Shown here: in pieces, positions 52,218-61,895 of the stretch | Position numbering within the stretch: the stretch's first letter is position 1 | Layout of the letters: every line of letters starts with the position of its first letter | Origin: Bacteroidota bacterium | Lineage (GTDB): Bacteria; Bacteroidota; Bacteroidia; NS11-12g; UBA955 | Length of the DNA stretch: 64,000 nt | Reading direction: 5' to 3' | Assembly: GCA_947496065.1 (NCBI GenBank) | Contig: CANMBF010000007.1 | Location: 26,658-90,657 of the forward strand | Made by a program: the position numbers and the translations under genes | The notes under the pieces: generated by a model | The model's database searches: none | Told to the model about the DNA's origin: nothing | Seen by the model: only the letters and a program-made list of their open reading frames with translations

Positions 52218-54647
52218 TTACTCGCTCACATAAACCCTTTTAACGCGCTGTGAAATGGCCGTTAATACCTCATAAGGAATCGTTTGTAAATCTTTTGCCA
52301 AATCCAAAATACTATGCTCGCAACCAAACAAGATGGCTTCGTCTCCTTCGTTACAAGGCACATTGCTAACATCTACCATGCACATATCCATGCAAACATT
52401 GCCAACAATTGGTGCATTTTTCCCATTAATTACAAACGAGCCCTTTCCGTTACTCAGTAACCTGTTCAACCCATCGGCATAACCAATGGCCAATACTGCT
52501 ATTTTACGCACCCTGTTTTCGATGGCCTTGCGGGCATAACCAACGCTCTCGTTGGCATCGATGGTTTTTATTTGAGAGATGCTTGTCTTAAGCGTAAACA
52601 CCGTTTCTAATTTATTTTGTTTGGTGCCTGATGGATCGATACCATAGAGACCAATGCCCAAACGCACCATGTCGAAACCCTTTTGATCAAATCGCAATAT
52701 CGCTGCGGTATTACTAATGTGGCGCTGTGGCTGGTAGCCCAATGTCTTAGTTATGGTTTCATTGATGGTGTTAAAGCTTGCGAATTGGTGTTTTGTAAAT
52801 TGATCAAAAACAGCTTCATCACTGCCAGACAAATGCGAAAAAATAGACTGCACCTGTAAATGTTGATTGTTCGCCAATAGTTCGCACAAAGTAGAAACCT
52901 CTGATTCGGAAAACCCTAAGCGGTGCATCCCTGTGTCAATTTCTAAATGAATATTTAGTATTCGACCATCCAAAAATTGCAAGATGGATTTTAATTGCTC
53001 AACGCCGAAAACTACTGGTTCGAGATGGTATGTAATTAATTGCGACAGAGAATCAGGCTCGGTATTCATCACCATGATGGGCACTTGCACCCCATTTCGC
53101 CTCAAGGTTACCCCCTCGTCGGTATAAGCCACTGCTAAATAATCTACTTTCGCATCTAACATTTTAGCAATTTCATAACTGCCACTGCCATAAGCAAAGG
53201 CCTTTACCATGCCCATTATTTTGGTACCTGTAGGCAATGTACTTTTTATAAAATTTAAATTATGTAATGCGGCCGTCAAATTTATTTCTAAGACTGTCCC
53301 ATGGTTTTGTCTTTCTAGTTTTAACGCTACTTTTTCGAACTGAAAGGAACGTGCGCCTTTTAACAAAATGGTTTCGTTGTGAAACTGATTGGAATTAAAA
53401 TCAGCTAAAAAAAATTCAGTAGAGGCGTAAAACTGAAAGTCCGACGACTGTGTGAAGGTATATCGATTCTCCAATAATACTGGACCTATGCCTATAAAAT
53501 GGTCAACTTTGTTGTCTATCAATAAAGCATCAACATGTCCACACCATTCGATAGCACTTAAACCACTCTGCTCGATATCCGATAGAATTACCGTTGTTTT
53601 TTGATGGATGTTTTGTTGTTTTAAAAATGAGAAGGCAGCGCTCAAAGCATTCAAATCATTACTGTAACTATCGTTAATTAAGATGCAGCCATTGATGGCT
53701 TGCTTTAATTCAAGTCGCATGCTGACTGCTCTTAGTCTGCTAAAAGCAGCCGCTTCATAAACCCCTAGATAAATCGATACCAACCAACACAAACAAGCAT
53801 TTTCAATAGCAGCATCATCCAAAAAGGGAACACTTATTTGATAGGTTTGTTGTTGGTAAATACCCGTTAACAAACTGCTATTAATATGTTTAACAACCGA
53901 TACTATATTCAAATCAGCCTTTGTATTTTGAAAATCAAAACTTAAAACTTGTTGGCCTGCATTAAGCTGTATGAGGGGGTTATACAGCGACAATAAAACC
54001 TTACAGTGTTTAAATAATTTTAGTTTTTCAGACAATTTGTGTTCAAAATTTTCGAACCCTTCATCGTGTGCCGAACCCATGTGCGTGAGCACGCCAATGT
54101 CAGGTTGAATAATTCTTTCGAGATTTTGCATCTCCTCCGCTTTAGAAATACCAGCTTCGAATAATCCCAAAGTGTGTGATTCATTCAATGGCCATAAGCT
54201 TAATGGCACACCAATCTGACTGTTATAGCTTTTTGGACTAGCACAAATATTATAGTGGTTGCTAAGTAATTGAAGCAACCATTCTTTCACGATGGTTTTT
54301 CCATTGCTACCTGTAATACCTATCACTGGCAAGGCAAAGCGCTTTCGGTGCATGGCAACAAGCGATTGCAAAGCCTCTAAAGTATCATCTACTATAAAAT
54401 AATTGGTGCTTGGTGTTACATGAATCGGATGATCTTTTGTAACAACAAATGTGTTAACGCCCTTTTTAATTAAGTCATCGATGTATTTATGCCCGTCGTT
54501 TTGACCAGTTTGTAAAGCAAAAAAAATAGCGGTATCAGGTTGCACAACTGTTCTACTATCTATGATCAAATGCCAATCCTTTTGCAATTCATGGTGACCC
54601 TTCAAAAGGGCATTCATCATTTCGGAAATTTCGGCAAGGGTATACAT
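52218..54647 (-). CDS. Bifunctional UDP-N-acetylmuramoyl-tripeptide:D-Ala-D-Ala ligase / alanine racemase
   Basis: Fused MurF-Alr is common in Bacteroidota and couples D-alanine production to its use in cell-wall precursor synthesis. The N-terminal half is MurF with the P-loop GITGSNGKTIVKEWL and DSYSNDLNALSAAF. The C-terminal half, from about residue 445, is Alr with the PLP Lys482 in GMVKAFAYGSG, the GYARKAIENR Tyr, and NVCMDMCMVDVSN. From ATG 54647 (MYTLAEISEMMNALL) the protein has 809 residues. A start at 54668 would add 7 residues and is less likely. Confidence 0.93.
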   Translation of the reverse strand: MYTLAEISEMMNALLKGHHELQKDWHLIIDSRTVVQPDTAIFFALQTGQNDGHKYIDDLIKKGVNTFVVTKDHPIHVTPSTNYFIVDDTLEALQSLVAMHRKRFALPVIGITGSNGKTIVKEWLLQLLSNHYNICASPKSYNSQIGVPLSLWPLNESHTLGLFEAGISKAEEMQNLERIIQPDIGVLTHMGSAHDEGFENFEHKLSEKLKLFKHCKVLLSLYNPLIQLNAGQQVLSFDFQNTKADLNIVSVVKHINSSLLTGIYQQQTYQISVPFLDDAAIENACLCWLVSIYLGVYEAAAFSRLRAVSMRLELKQAINGCILINDSYSNDLNALSAAFSFLKQQNIHQKTTVILSDIEQSGLSAIEWCGHVDALLIDNKVDHFIGIGPVLLENRYTFTQSSDFQFYASTEFFLADFNSNQFHNETILLKGARSFQFEKVALKLERQNHGTVLEINLTAALHNLNFIKSTLPTGTKIMGMVKAFAYGSGSYEIAKMLDAKVDYLAVAYTDEGVTLRRNGVQVPIMVMNTEPDSLSQLITYHLEPVVFGVEQLKSILQFLDGRILNIHLEIDTGMHRLGFSESEVSTLCELLANNQHLQVQSIFSHLSGSDEAVFDQFTKHQFASFNTINETITKTLGYQPQRHISNTAAILRFDQKGFDMVRLGIGLYGIDPSGTKQNKLETVFTLKTSISQIKTIDANESVGYARKAIENRVRKIAVLAIGYADGLNRLLSNGKGSFVINGKNAPIVGNVCMDMCMVDVSNVPCNEGDEAILFGCEHSILDLAKDLQTIPYEVLTAISQRVKRVYVSE

Positions 54648-54719
54648 TAAGGATACAAATTTGACCAATATTAAGCATTTATCATATTTTTTATTTAGGT
54701 TCGGGGCATAATTCTGTTC

Positions 54720-55361
54720 ATGAAGTTAAAACGCATCCTTGTTGACCCATTAATTTATATCCTGTTATTTGTTAATATTGGTTTGGCTTATGCTTATTTC
54801 AAACATATTATTTCGGCTGAAACAATCTTATACGCCTACTTTTTTCAAAGCATTGTTATGGGCATTAGTTATTTCTTCCAACTTTTAACCCTCCGAGAAT
54901 ATTCCGTAAAGGGTATCATCATCAATCATAAACCTATTGAGAATACGCCAAAAACAAGTGGCTGCATTAGCTTCTTTTTTCTCTTTCACTTTGGTTTTTT
55001 TCACTTGGTTTGTTATCTTTTTTTATCTGACATCATTAATATTAAAAACGATAGTGATTTAGTATTTTTGCGGTATGCCATTATCACATTTGCAGTAGGC
55101 GAATTGCTTAATATCATTAAACAAAGATTTGGCAAACACAGCGAAGAAACCAATATCGGTGAGTTAATGTTCACTCCTTACTTACGCATTATTCCAATGC
55201 ATTTGTTCATCATTTTTGGCGGCTTTTTTGGTTACCAAAACCCTAGCATATTCATGTTGTTTGTTATCCTTAAAATTGTAAGTGATATCGCCATGCATAT
55301 TATCATCAATAAGACCTATAAACAAAAATCAAACACCTCTCCCATTATACATCAACAATGA
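54720..55361 (+). CDS. DUF6498-like polytopic membrane protein
   Basis: The 213-residue protein has about five predicted membrane segments (LIYILLFVNIGLAYAYF, LYAYFFQSIVMGISYFFQLL, SFFFLFHFGFFHLVCYLF, RYAIITFAVGELLNII, IIPMHLFIIFGGFFGY). The pattern DP..YILLFVNI.LAY and SI.MGI..F...L is that of DUF6498, which has no known function. Its stop overlaps the next gene start by 4 nt, so it is translationally coupled to the transporter. Confidence 0.65.
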   Translation: MKLKRILVDPLIYILLFVNIGLAYAYFKHIISAETILYAYFFQSIVMGISYFFQLLTLREYSVKGIIINHKPIENTPKTSGCISFFFLFHFGFFHLVCYLFLSDIINIKNDSDLVFLRYAIITFAVGELLNIIKQRFGKHSEETNIGELMFTPYLRIIPMHLFIIFGGFFGYQNPSIFMLFVILKIVSDIAMHIIINKTYKQKSNTSPIIHQQ

Positions 55362-56788
55362 ACGCTCACTTAAAACAACAACTTGGGGTATTTTCAGCCA
55401 TCATGGTGGTCATCAGTGCAATGATAGGCAGCGGTGTATTTAAAAAAATAGCCACTATGAGCGACCTTTTGCACCACAGTGGATGGGTGCTTTTGGCTTG
55501 GGTTGTAGCAGGCTTAATCACGCTTATGGGTTCATTAAGCAATGCCGAAGTGGCAGGTATAATTGCAAAACCAGGGGGTCAATATGTTTATTTCCAGGAG
55601 ATGTATGGAAAATTATTTGCATTCTTATTTGGTTGGGCTTCCTTCTCTGTCATTCAAACAGCAACCGCAGCTGCAGTGGCCTATATTTTTGCTGAATCCT
55701 TAAACAATGTATTAAATAGCTACCATTTGGCGCTGCCTAATTTACCAGATTCAATGGCTCAAATTACATTGTTTCATTCCAAGGACTTCGACCTTATGCC
55801 CTTTGCAAACTTTGGTGTTAAAACTTTGGCAATTGCATTGGTAATCATACTTTCTTTTATTAATTATAGAGGCATTCAATATGCCGAAAAAATCGGTAAC
55901 ATCCTAGGAGGCACTGTGGTAGTGGGTGTTTTATTTGTAATTATACTGTCGTTTATCAATGGCGGAAACACCCATGTATTTAATCAAACTACTCCGCTTG
56001 TTACATTTGGTGATGTTGAACACAAATCCTTTTTGTCACTATTTTTCTTAGCCATGGTGGCGGCTTTTTGGGCCTATGAAGGTTGGAACAATGTTGGTTT
56101 TCTAGCAGGCGAAATAAAAAACCCCAAAAGAAGTATTCCAATTGCTCTAAGCTTTGGCACCCTTACTGTCATTGTTCTCTATTTATTAGTCAATGTGGCG
56201 TTTTTTAAAGTTGGAGATATTGGCTTTTATCAAAACATTGCTGCCCAATCCAACACCATTGCTGCGGTGGAGGCCATGAACACCATTTGGGTTTACGGCG
56301 GTTTATTCATTTCCATCTTAATTTTAATCAGCACATTTAATAGCACAAACAATGGTTTAATGAGTGCCCCAAGAATATACTACGCCATGGCCATGGATGG
56401 TCTATTCTTAAAAAGTGCGGCCCACATTCATCCAAAATTCAAAACACCTCACAAGGCCATTATGATGCACATGGTTTGGTGTGTGCTTTTAATTATAACG
56501 GGCAGTTTCGATATGCTAACGGAGATGCTTGTATTCGTAGCCTTTATTTTTTACGGTTGCGGTGCTTTTGGCGTTATTATTTTAAGAAGAAAAATGCCTA
56601 CCACCCAAAGGCCATTTAAAGTGCCTTTGTACCCCATTTTACCATTGGTGTTTACTATTTTCAGTTTGGTATTAGTGGTCAATTCAATTTACGAATCACC
56701 GGGAAAATCATGTATTGGTTTAGGATTGGTTTTAGTTGGTTTACCAATTTATAGATTGCTTAATCAAAAAAACAAAACAAGGGCCTAG
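55358..56788 (+). CDS. APC-family amino-acid permease
   Basis: The 476-residue protein has about twelve membrane segments and the APC opening FSAIMVVISAMIGSGVFKKI. It also has GGQYVYFQEMYGKLFAFLFG, FWAYEGWNNVGFLAGEIKNP (LAT-like core) and SAPRIYYAMAMDGLF. These fit the LAT-type sub-family that moves neutral amino acids. The substrate is not known. It follows the DUF6498-like gene with overlap and ends 4 nt into the convergent PAP2 gene. Confidence 0.9.
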   Translation: MNAHLKQQLGVFSAIMVVISAMIGSGVFKKIATMSDLLHHSGWVLLAWVVAGLITLMGSLSNAEVAGIIAKPGGQYVYFQEMYGKLFAFLFGWASFSVIQTATAAAVAYIFAESLNNVLNSYHLALPNLPDSMAQITLFHSKDFDLMPFANFGVKTLAIALVIILSFINYRGIQYAEKIGNILGGTVVVGVLFVIILSFINGGNTHVFNQTTPLVTFGDVEHKSFLSLFFLAMVAAFWAYEGWNNVGFLAGEIKNPKRSIPIALSFGTLTVIVLYLLVNVAFFKVGDIGFYQNIAAQSNTIAAVEAMNTIWVYGGLFISILILISTFNSTNNGLMSAPRIYYAMAMDGLFLKSAAHIHPKFKTPHKAIMMHMVWCVLLIITGSFDMLTEMLVFVAFIFYGCGAFGVIILRRKMPTTQRPFKVPLYPILPLVFTIFSLVLVVNSIYESPGKSCIGLGLVLVGLPIYRLLNQKNKTRA

Positions 56789-57492
56789 CGCTTGTGCAAT
56801 TGGTGCATAAGATACGCACTACCAAGTCCTACCAAATAGCCTGTAATGACATCAGAAGGGTAATGTTTGCCAGCCTTCACTCTTAAAAAGCCTTCAACCG
56901 CAGGCAGTGTAAATGCCGATATCCAAATGCCTTGGTTGTATTTGCTATTAGGCATGTAATATTGATGGGTAAAGGCAAAACTAAAGCATACACTCGAAAC
57001 ACTTGTGGTATGCGCTGAAAAGAAAGACATGCGCGCATCACTTTTATATTTAAAAGACAGTGGCACCTCTGGATTATATAGAAAAGGCCGATTGCGTTTG
57101 GTCAATTTTAAAGCATTGGCAATGCTTTGAGAAAGCATAAAACTCTCGAAAGTTACAACACTAATTTTAAAGGCATCTGACCGTGTTGATTTATTAAAAT
57201 AAAAATAGGATTGCATGAGTACCGCACCTATAGCCACACCATCGCTTACTTTTGCGATACTTGGATTCCATTGATTGGTAGCTATTCGATCGAAAGCGTT
57301 AATGGACTTTCTATTGAGTTGTAGTAGGCTTGCTTGGCTGAGTGGTTGTACTTTTTTCTGTAATAAATAACACGAAGTAAAAACACTTGAACTCCCTAAG
57401 GCTATCCCTAAATCCATCCCTGTTTTCAATTGATAGGCATTAGATTGCGCTTGGATTGGCATTTTAGAAAAAACAAAAAAAATCAGGACCAT
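56785..57492 (-). CDS. PAP2-family phosphatase, exported
   Basis: PAP2 phosphatases act on phosphatidic or undecaprenyl phosphates or phosphosugars. The start at 57492 gives 235 residues with a short hydrophobic signal (MVLIFFVFSKMPIQAQ). The catalytic motifs are KLTKRNRPFLYNP (K-x6-RP), SFFSAHTTSVS and RVKAGKHYPSDVI (third motif with His and Asp). A longer frame to 57588 would overlap the iscA gene. The start codon lies inside a terminator-like hairpin. Confidence 0.8.
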   Translation of the reverse strand: MVLIFFVFSKMPIQAQSNAYQLKTGMDLGIALGSSSVFTSCYLLQKKVQPLSQASLLQLNRKSINAFDRIATNQWNPSIAKVSDGVAIGAVLMQSYFYFNKSTRSDAFKISVVTFESFMLSQSIANALKLTKRNRPFLYNPEVPLSFKYKSDARMSFFSAHTTSVSSVCFSFAFTHQYYMPNSKYNQGIWISAFTLPAVEGFLRVKAGKHYPSDVITGYLVGLGSAYLMHQLHKR

Positions 57493-57504
57493 GCCTGATT
57501 TTTT
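57477..57504 (-). terminator. Terminator of the isc operon overlapping the PAP2 start codon
   Basis: AAAAAATCAGG (57477-57487) and CCTGATTTTTT (57494-57504) form an 11-bp stem, with the T-run on the minus strand, about 29 nt after the iscA stop. The PAP2 ATG (57492-57490) is inside the loop, so this hairpin can also control PAP2 expression. Confidence 0.7.
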
Positions 57505-57532
57505 GATAAGATTGGTAATATTTTGGGTAGAA

Positions 57533-57868
57533 TTAAACTGCAAAGCTTTCTCCGCAACCACAGGTTCTTTTGGCGTTTGGATTGACAAAGTTAAAACCTT
57601 TTCCGTTCAAACCATCCGTAAAATCAAGTTCGGTACCGGCTAGATATAAAAAGCTTTTTAAATCACAAATAATTTTAATATCGCCATGTGGAAATTCCTG
57701 ATCTGTTTCTTTGCGTTCATTATCAAAATCCAAATCATAGCTTAAGCCACTGCATCCTCCGCCTTTTACTGAAACACGAACGAAGTAGTCGGGGCCCATT
57801 TTTTCTTCACTCATTAATTGGTGAACTTTTTCTGTGGCTCTTTCTGTTATTGTTATTCCTGCAGACAT
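57533..57868 (-). CDS. Iron-sulfur cluster carrier (IscA/ErpA type)
   Basis: The 111-residue A-type carrier has the three conserved cysteines: KGGGCSGLSYDL and TCGCGESF. It begins ITITERATEKVHQLMSEEK. It receives clusters from IscU and passes them to apo-proteins. It lies 12 nt after iscU and ends the iscS-iscU-iscA operon. Whether it is IscA or ErpA cannot be decided. Confidence 0.93.
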   Translation of the reverse strand: MSAGITITERATEKVHQLMSEEKMGPDYFVRVSVKGGGCSGLSYDLDFDNERKETDQEFPHGDIKIICDLKSFLYLAGTELDFTDGLNGKGFNFVNPNAKRTCGCGESFAV

Positions 57869-57880
57869 AACTGTATAAAT

Positions 57881-58297
57881 TTAATAGTGTTTTTTAGTAT
57901 CTTCAATTGGAGCTAAACCGTTTTTTACACGGTAATCGTTGATGGCAGATTTAATAGCATCTTCGGCCAACACGCTACAGTGAATTTTGACTGGTGGTAA
58001 AGCCAATTCTTCCACAATGTCCATGTTGTCAATTTTCAAAGCATCATCTACCGACTTTCCTTTCAGCCATTCGGTAGCCAATGAAGAAGAAGCAATAGCG
58101 CTGCCGCAACCAAAGGTTTTAAATTTGGCATCTTTAATGATACCTGTTACTTCGTCAACCTCAATTTGAAGACGCATTACATCACCACACTCTGGAGCGC
58201 CTACGAGTCCTGTTCCGACTTGTTTGCTGCTTTTATCTAGTGTTCCTATGTTGCGGGGGTTGCTATAGTGATCGATTACTTTTTCTGAATATGCCAT
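57881..58297 (-). CDS. iscU: Iron-sulfur cluster scaffold IscU
   Basis: IscU assembles [2Fe-2S] clusters with sulfur from IscS. The 138-residue protein begins AYSEKVIDHYSNPRNIGTLD and has the scaffold cysteines in APECGDVMRLQIEV, FGCGSAIASSS and VKIHCSVLAEDAI, in standard spacing. It lies 71 nt after iscS on the same strand. No iscR, hscA or hscB is nearby. Confidence 0.97.
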   Translation of the reverse strand: MAYSEKVIDHYSNPRNIGTLDKSSKQVGTGLVGAPECGDVMRLQIEVDEVTGIIKDAKFKTFGCGSAIASSSLATEWLKGKSVDDALKIDNMDIVEELALPPVKIHCSVLAEDAIKSAINDYRVKNGLAPIEDTKKHY

Positions 58298-58368
58298 TTT
58301 TAATATTTTGTATTTTTATGAGTGAAGGTGTTCTTGTTTAACAATTGTGTTTATTTATAATTTATGAA

Positions 58369-59583
58369 TTAATGCTCAGCCCATTGAATAGATTTAAGGT
58401 CGATGCCTTCCTTGAACATTTCCCAAAGCGGACTCATTTCTCTTAATTTCAATACGGCTTCTTTCACGTGGTTGATGGCGTAATCAATTTCTTCATCGGT
58501 AGTAAATCTACTTAAACCAAAACGCAAAGAAGAATGTGCCAACTCATCGTCGAGGCCTAATGCCTTTAAAACATAGCTTGGCTCTAAACTTGCACTGGTG
58601 CAGGCCGAACCTGAAGAGACCGCGATGTTCTTGACACCCATAATCAGGCCTTCGCCTTCTACATATTTGAAGGACATATTAGTAATGTGTGGCAAACGGT
58701 GTTCAACACTGCCATTAATATAAGCTTCTTCTAAAACCAACAATTCTTTTTCTAAATGGTCGCGCATCTTGGTGATTTTTGCGGTATCGCTTGCCATGTC
58801 TTTCTGACAAATTTCGCAAGCCATGCCTAAGCCAACAATTCCTGGTACGTTCAACGTACCACTTCTCATGCCGCGCTCGTGTCCGCCGCCATCCATCTGA
58901 GCAGTTACTTTAACCCTTGGATTTTTTCTGCGCACGTACAATGCCCCAATGCCTTTAGGACCATACATTTTATGGGCCGTAAAGCTCATCAAATCGATGC
59001 CATCTGCCATAACATCCACGGGAATTTTACCAACTGCTTGGGTGGCATCCGTATGAAATAAAATCCCTTTTGATTTACATAAGGCCGTTATTTCGCAAAT
59101 GGGTTGAATAACACCAATTTCGTTATTCGCATACATGATAGTAACCAATATTGTATTGGGTTGAATGGCTGCCTCCACTTGTTGGAGTGTAATTAAACCT
59201 TGTTCATTTGTTTTGAGGTAGGTAATCTCAGCACCAGCTTTTTCGATATGCTTACAGGTATCTAAAACCGCTTTGTGTTCGGTTTCAATGGTAATCACAT
59301 GGTTGCCTTTTTCGGCATACATTTCGAAAACGCCTTTGATAGCTAGGTTATTGGATTCAGTAGCGCCACTAGTGAAAATAATTTCTTTCGGATCGGCATT
59401 GATTAATGAGGCCACTTGACCGCGGGCATAATCAACAGCTTCTTCTGCTTTCCAACCAAAGGGGTGATTTCTGCTAGCAGCATTGCCAAAATTCTGTGTA
59501 AAATAAGGTATCATGGCTTCTAACACGCGAGGATCCATTGGTGTAGTAGCGTTATTATCAAGATAGATAGGGAGATTGAGCAT
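58369..59583 (-). CDS. iscS: Cysteine desulfurase IscS
   Basis: IscS takes sulfur from cysteine using PLP. The 404-residue protein begins [20 protein letters not shown] and has the PLP lysine in [20 protein letters not shown] and the catalytic loop cysteine in [20 protein letters not shown] consensus promoter lies upstream. It heads an operon with iscU and iscA. Confidence 0.97.
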   Translation of the reverse strand: MLNLPIYLDNNATTPMDPRVLEAMIPYFTQNFGNAASRNHPFGWKAEEAVDYARGQVASLINADPKEIIFTSGATESNNLAIKGVFEMYAEKGNHVITIETEHKAVLDTCKHIEKAGAEITYLKTNEQGLITLQQVEAAIQPNTILVTIMYANNEIGVIQPICEITALCKSKGILFHTDATQAVGKIPVDVMADGIDLMSFTAHKMYGPKGIGALYVRRKNPRVKVTAQMDGGGHERGMRSGTLNVPGIVGLGMACEICQKDMASDTAKITKMRDHLEKELLVLEEAYINGSVEHRLPHITNMSFKYVEGEGLIMGVKNIAVSSGSACTSASLEPSYVLKALGLDDELAHSSLRFGLSRFTTDEEIDYAINHVKEAVLKLREMSPLWEMFKEGIDLKSIQWAEH

Positions 59584-59608
59584 TTTTATTTAGACTAATT
59601 CTATATTA

Positions 59609-59639
59609 CAAAGGTAAGGTAAGTATTGATAAGTTCAAA
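59609..59639 (-). promoter_or_regulatory. Consensus promoter of iscS-iscU-iscA
   Basis: On the minus strand TTTG (59639-59636), 19 nt and TACCTTTG (59616-59609) match the consensus. The iscS ATG is 25 nt downstream. Confidence 0.75.
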
Positions 59640-59740
59640 AAAGGTTTTGAATGTTGGTATTGATAATATTGATAAGGGTTTGAAAGAGAGTTAAAAAAAT
59701 TTTGACTGTTCAATATTTATATGAATATGTGATGTATGCC

Positions 59741-59778
59741 AACGAAAAAGGCCAACATTTCTGTCGACCTTTTTCGTT
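59741..59778 (-). terminator. Terminator after rplS
   Basis: AACGAAAAAGG (59741-59751) and CCTTTTTCGTT (59768-59778) form an 11-bp stem about 34 nt after the rplS stop on the minus strand. Confidence 0.8.
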
Positions 59779-59812
59779 ACCTATGAAAACTATTAACCTC
59801 TTTTTAAAGATA

Positions 59813-60154
59813 TTATCTTTTTTCGGCAATCCTTGCAGATTTACCGCTTCTATCGCGTAAGTAAAATATTCTAGCTCTGCGAACTTTACCAATTTTATTG
59901 ACTTCTATTTTATCAATGTTGGTAGAGTGTAAAGGAAAAATTCTTTCAACACCAACACCGTTAGAGATTTTACGCACTGTGAATGTGGCAGCTAAGCCAC
60001 TATTTCTTCTTTGGATGACATCACCTTGGAACAACTGAATTCTTTCTTTAGCTCCCTCTTTAATTTTATAGTGAACTGTAACTCTGTCGCCAGCTTTAAA
60101 AGTTGGTAATTCAGTCTTTAAATATTCTTTTTCAACAAATTTGATTAAATCCAT
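59813..60154 (-). CDS. rplS: 50S ribosomal protein L19
   Basis: L19 sits at the ribosomal subunit interface. The 113-residue protein begins [20 protein letters not shown] and has [20 protein letters not shown] and [20 protein letters not shown], all typical. ATG 60154 is preferred because a promoter -7 box lies at 60176-60183, too close to the longer start at 60178. It is a single gene. Confidence 0.97.
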   Translation of the reverse strand: MDLIKFVEKEYLKTELPTFKAGDRVTVHYKIKEGAKERIQLFQGDVIQRRNSGLAATFTVRKISNGVGVERIFPLHSTNIDKIEVNKIGKVRRARIFYLRDRSGKSARIAEKR

Positions 60155-60175
60155 GGTGTATTTATTTGGGGAGTG

Positions 60176-60205
60176 CAAAAATAGTGAATTTTAATAAAGT
60201 GCAAA
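60176..60205 (-). promoter_or_regulatory. Promoter of rplS
   Basis: On the minus strand TTTG (60205-60202), 18 nt and TATTTTTG (60183-60176) fit the consensus. ATG 60154 is 21 nt downstream. Confidence 0.65.
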
Positions 60206-60327
60206 ACTTTTTTTACAAAATAATGCAAACCTTTGTAATAAAAGGCCTAAAGCCTTACTCTTTAGTTATAATTTTTATGCTTTGAATTATAAAATTGAAG
60301 GATTAACGTACGAAAAAAATCGCTTGC

Positions 60328-61548
60328 CTATTGGTTTTTTATAATCTTAGCCCTATAATGTATTATGCCATCTATCACAAGGAAATAAAAACCGTTTGAT
60401 AGTCCATTTAGATTAATACTAGTATTTTCTTGAATTAATTTAGATTTAATTACAATAGACCCAAACACATCTGTTATAGTATAATTTAAACCTAAAAATT
60501 TTGTATCCACAACTAAATTAACTTGGCTGCTTGCTGGGTTTGGATAAAGATAGATTGTCTTAGTTTCGATAACTCTATTGGTTCCACTAGCGCTTTTTAT
60601 TTTCAAAATAGCGGGCTCAGATGTATCCCTGCAAGCACCTAAAGAAGATATACATCTAAAAAGTTGATTGTTATTTAACATATTGGCATTCATCACAACC
60701 AATGTGTCATTAGCCACGCCTTTAAATTGCGTTGAATTATTTAGATTTTGAAAACCAGATCCAAAATCTGTTTGCCATTGATATGTAGCTGAAATATCCG
60801 ATGCGGAAATTATAAATTCTGCATCAGAACCCTCTTTAACAGTTGTATCCGATGGGTTATTTGTGATATTAAGAACACAAGCTTTGTTGATTCCAGTCAT
60901 TTCATTCTTTGATAATATCCGATTCCAAATGGCAACATCGTCAATATTCCCCTTAAAAAAAATATCAACATAGCCACCAATTGAAAATCCAACACTGGGA
61001 ATTGTTCCTGGCGAAGAGGAGGATATTGAATCAACAAAGACATTATTGACATAGGTTTTTAAAATTGTTCCATTGTAGGTCATTACAACATGGTTCCAAA
61101 TTGTTGGTGATATTACAAACTTTAGATTCTTTTGGCTATTAACTGGAATATAATGAACCCTTAGTGTGTTAGATTCTGTTGCAGCACTAAATCCAAATAA
61201 TTTGTTACCACTATAGGTACTCATAAAAAGTAAACCATCTGTAACTTCCGTGAACTGAAACCAACCTGAATATGTAAAATTACTAGGACTTGTACCTGTT
61301 TGACTGATAAGACTGGCTGTGCCATCGAAAAAGAATGCCTTGTCTACCTTGCCAAAGCGATCCTTTGTAAGTGTTGCATTTTTATTGATACAATGAAATG
61401 CTTTACCTCCTTCATCCAATGAATTACCATTGAATGGATACCAAGCCAATAAACCACTTGTTGGTATGTAATTTGGTATTTGCGCTAAGATGTTTAGGCT
61501 AAAAAAGGTTATTAGAACCGTTAATAATGATTTAGAAAGTTTTACCAC
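60328..61548 (-). CDS. Secreted LamG/Ig protein with T9SS type A sorting domain
   Basis: The 406-residue protein has a signal peptide (LSKSLLTVLITFFSLNILAQ) and a LamG/concanavalin-like domain (GLLAWYPFNGNSLDEGGKAF, AFFFDGTASLISQTG, WNHVVMTYNGTILKTYVNNV, KGNIDDVAIWNRILSKNEM). An Ig-like segment follows (ITNNPSDTTVKEGSDAEFII). The C-terminal T9SS sorting domain reads IYLYPNPASSQVNLVVDTKF, ending GFYFLVIDGIIHYRAKIIKNQ. The ligand is unknown. Confidence 0.9.
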   Translation of the reverse strand: MVKLSKSLLTVLITFFSLNILAQIPNYIPTSGLLAWYPFNGNSLDEGGKAFHCINKNATLTKDRFGKVDKAFFFDGTASLISQTGTSPSNFTYSGWFQFTEVTDGLLFMSTYSGNKLFGFSAATESNTLRVHYIPVNSQKNLKFVISPTIWNHVVMTYNGTILKTYVNNVFVDSISSSSPGTIPSVGFSIGGYVDIFFKGNIDDVAIWNRILSKNEMTGINKACVLNITNNPSDTTVKEGSDAEFIISASDISATYQWQTDFGSGFQNLNNSTQFKGVANDTLVVMNANMLNNNQLFRCISSLGACRDTSEPAILKIKSASGTNRVIETKTIYLYPNPASSQVNLVVDTKFLGLNYTITDVFGSIVIKSKLIQENTSINLNGLSNGFYFLVIDGIIHYRAKIIKNQ

Positions 61549-61895
61549 ATTAAATTTTTAAGCATCAAATATATAATTTTTTAGCAGCGTATAAGCTATC
61601 ATTAAAATTTAAACGCATCCATTCGTTTGAATGCTAGAGGTTGAAACTTGAAGAAAATACAATTAGAAAAATCATTCAATTAACATTAATTAGCGAAGCT
61701 TGTGCCAAATTTCGCCAGCTGCCAATCTGCTGAAACAACCTTGTAGAAACAAAAAAACATGAAAAGTTGAGTTAGACAATACGAATAGGCGATAATAAAA
61801 GCAGTTATAGACAACCCAAACTCGCAAGTTATAACTTTGATTACTTTTCTAACAAAACGAAAAAACTATTAACTACAATAAGTAATGCTTCCCTA
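61549..61895. other. Intergenic, nothing recognised
   Basis: AT-rich spacer between the LamG gene and the DUF2490 gene, both on the minus strand. No gene, hairpin or repeat was identified. Confidence 0.4.
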
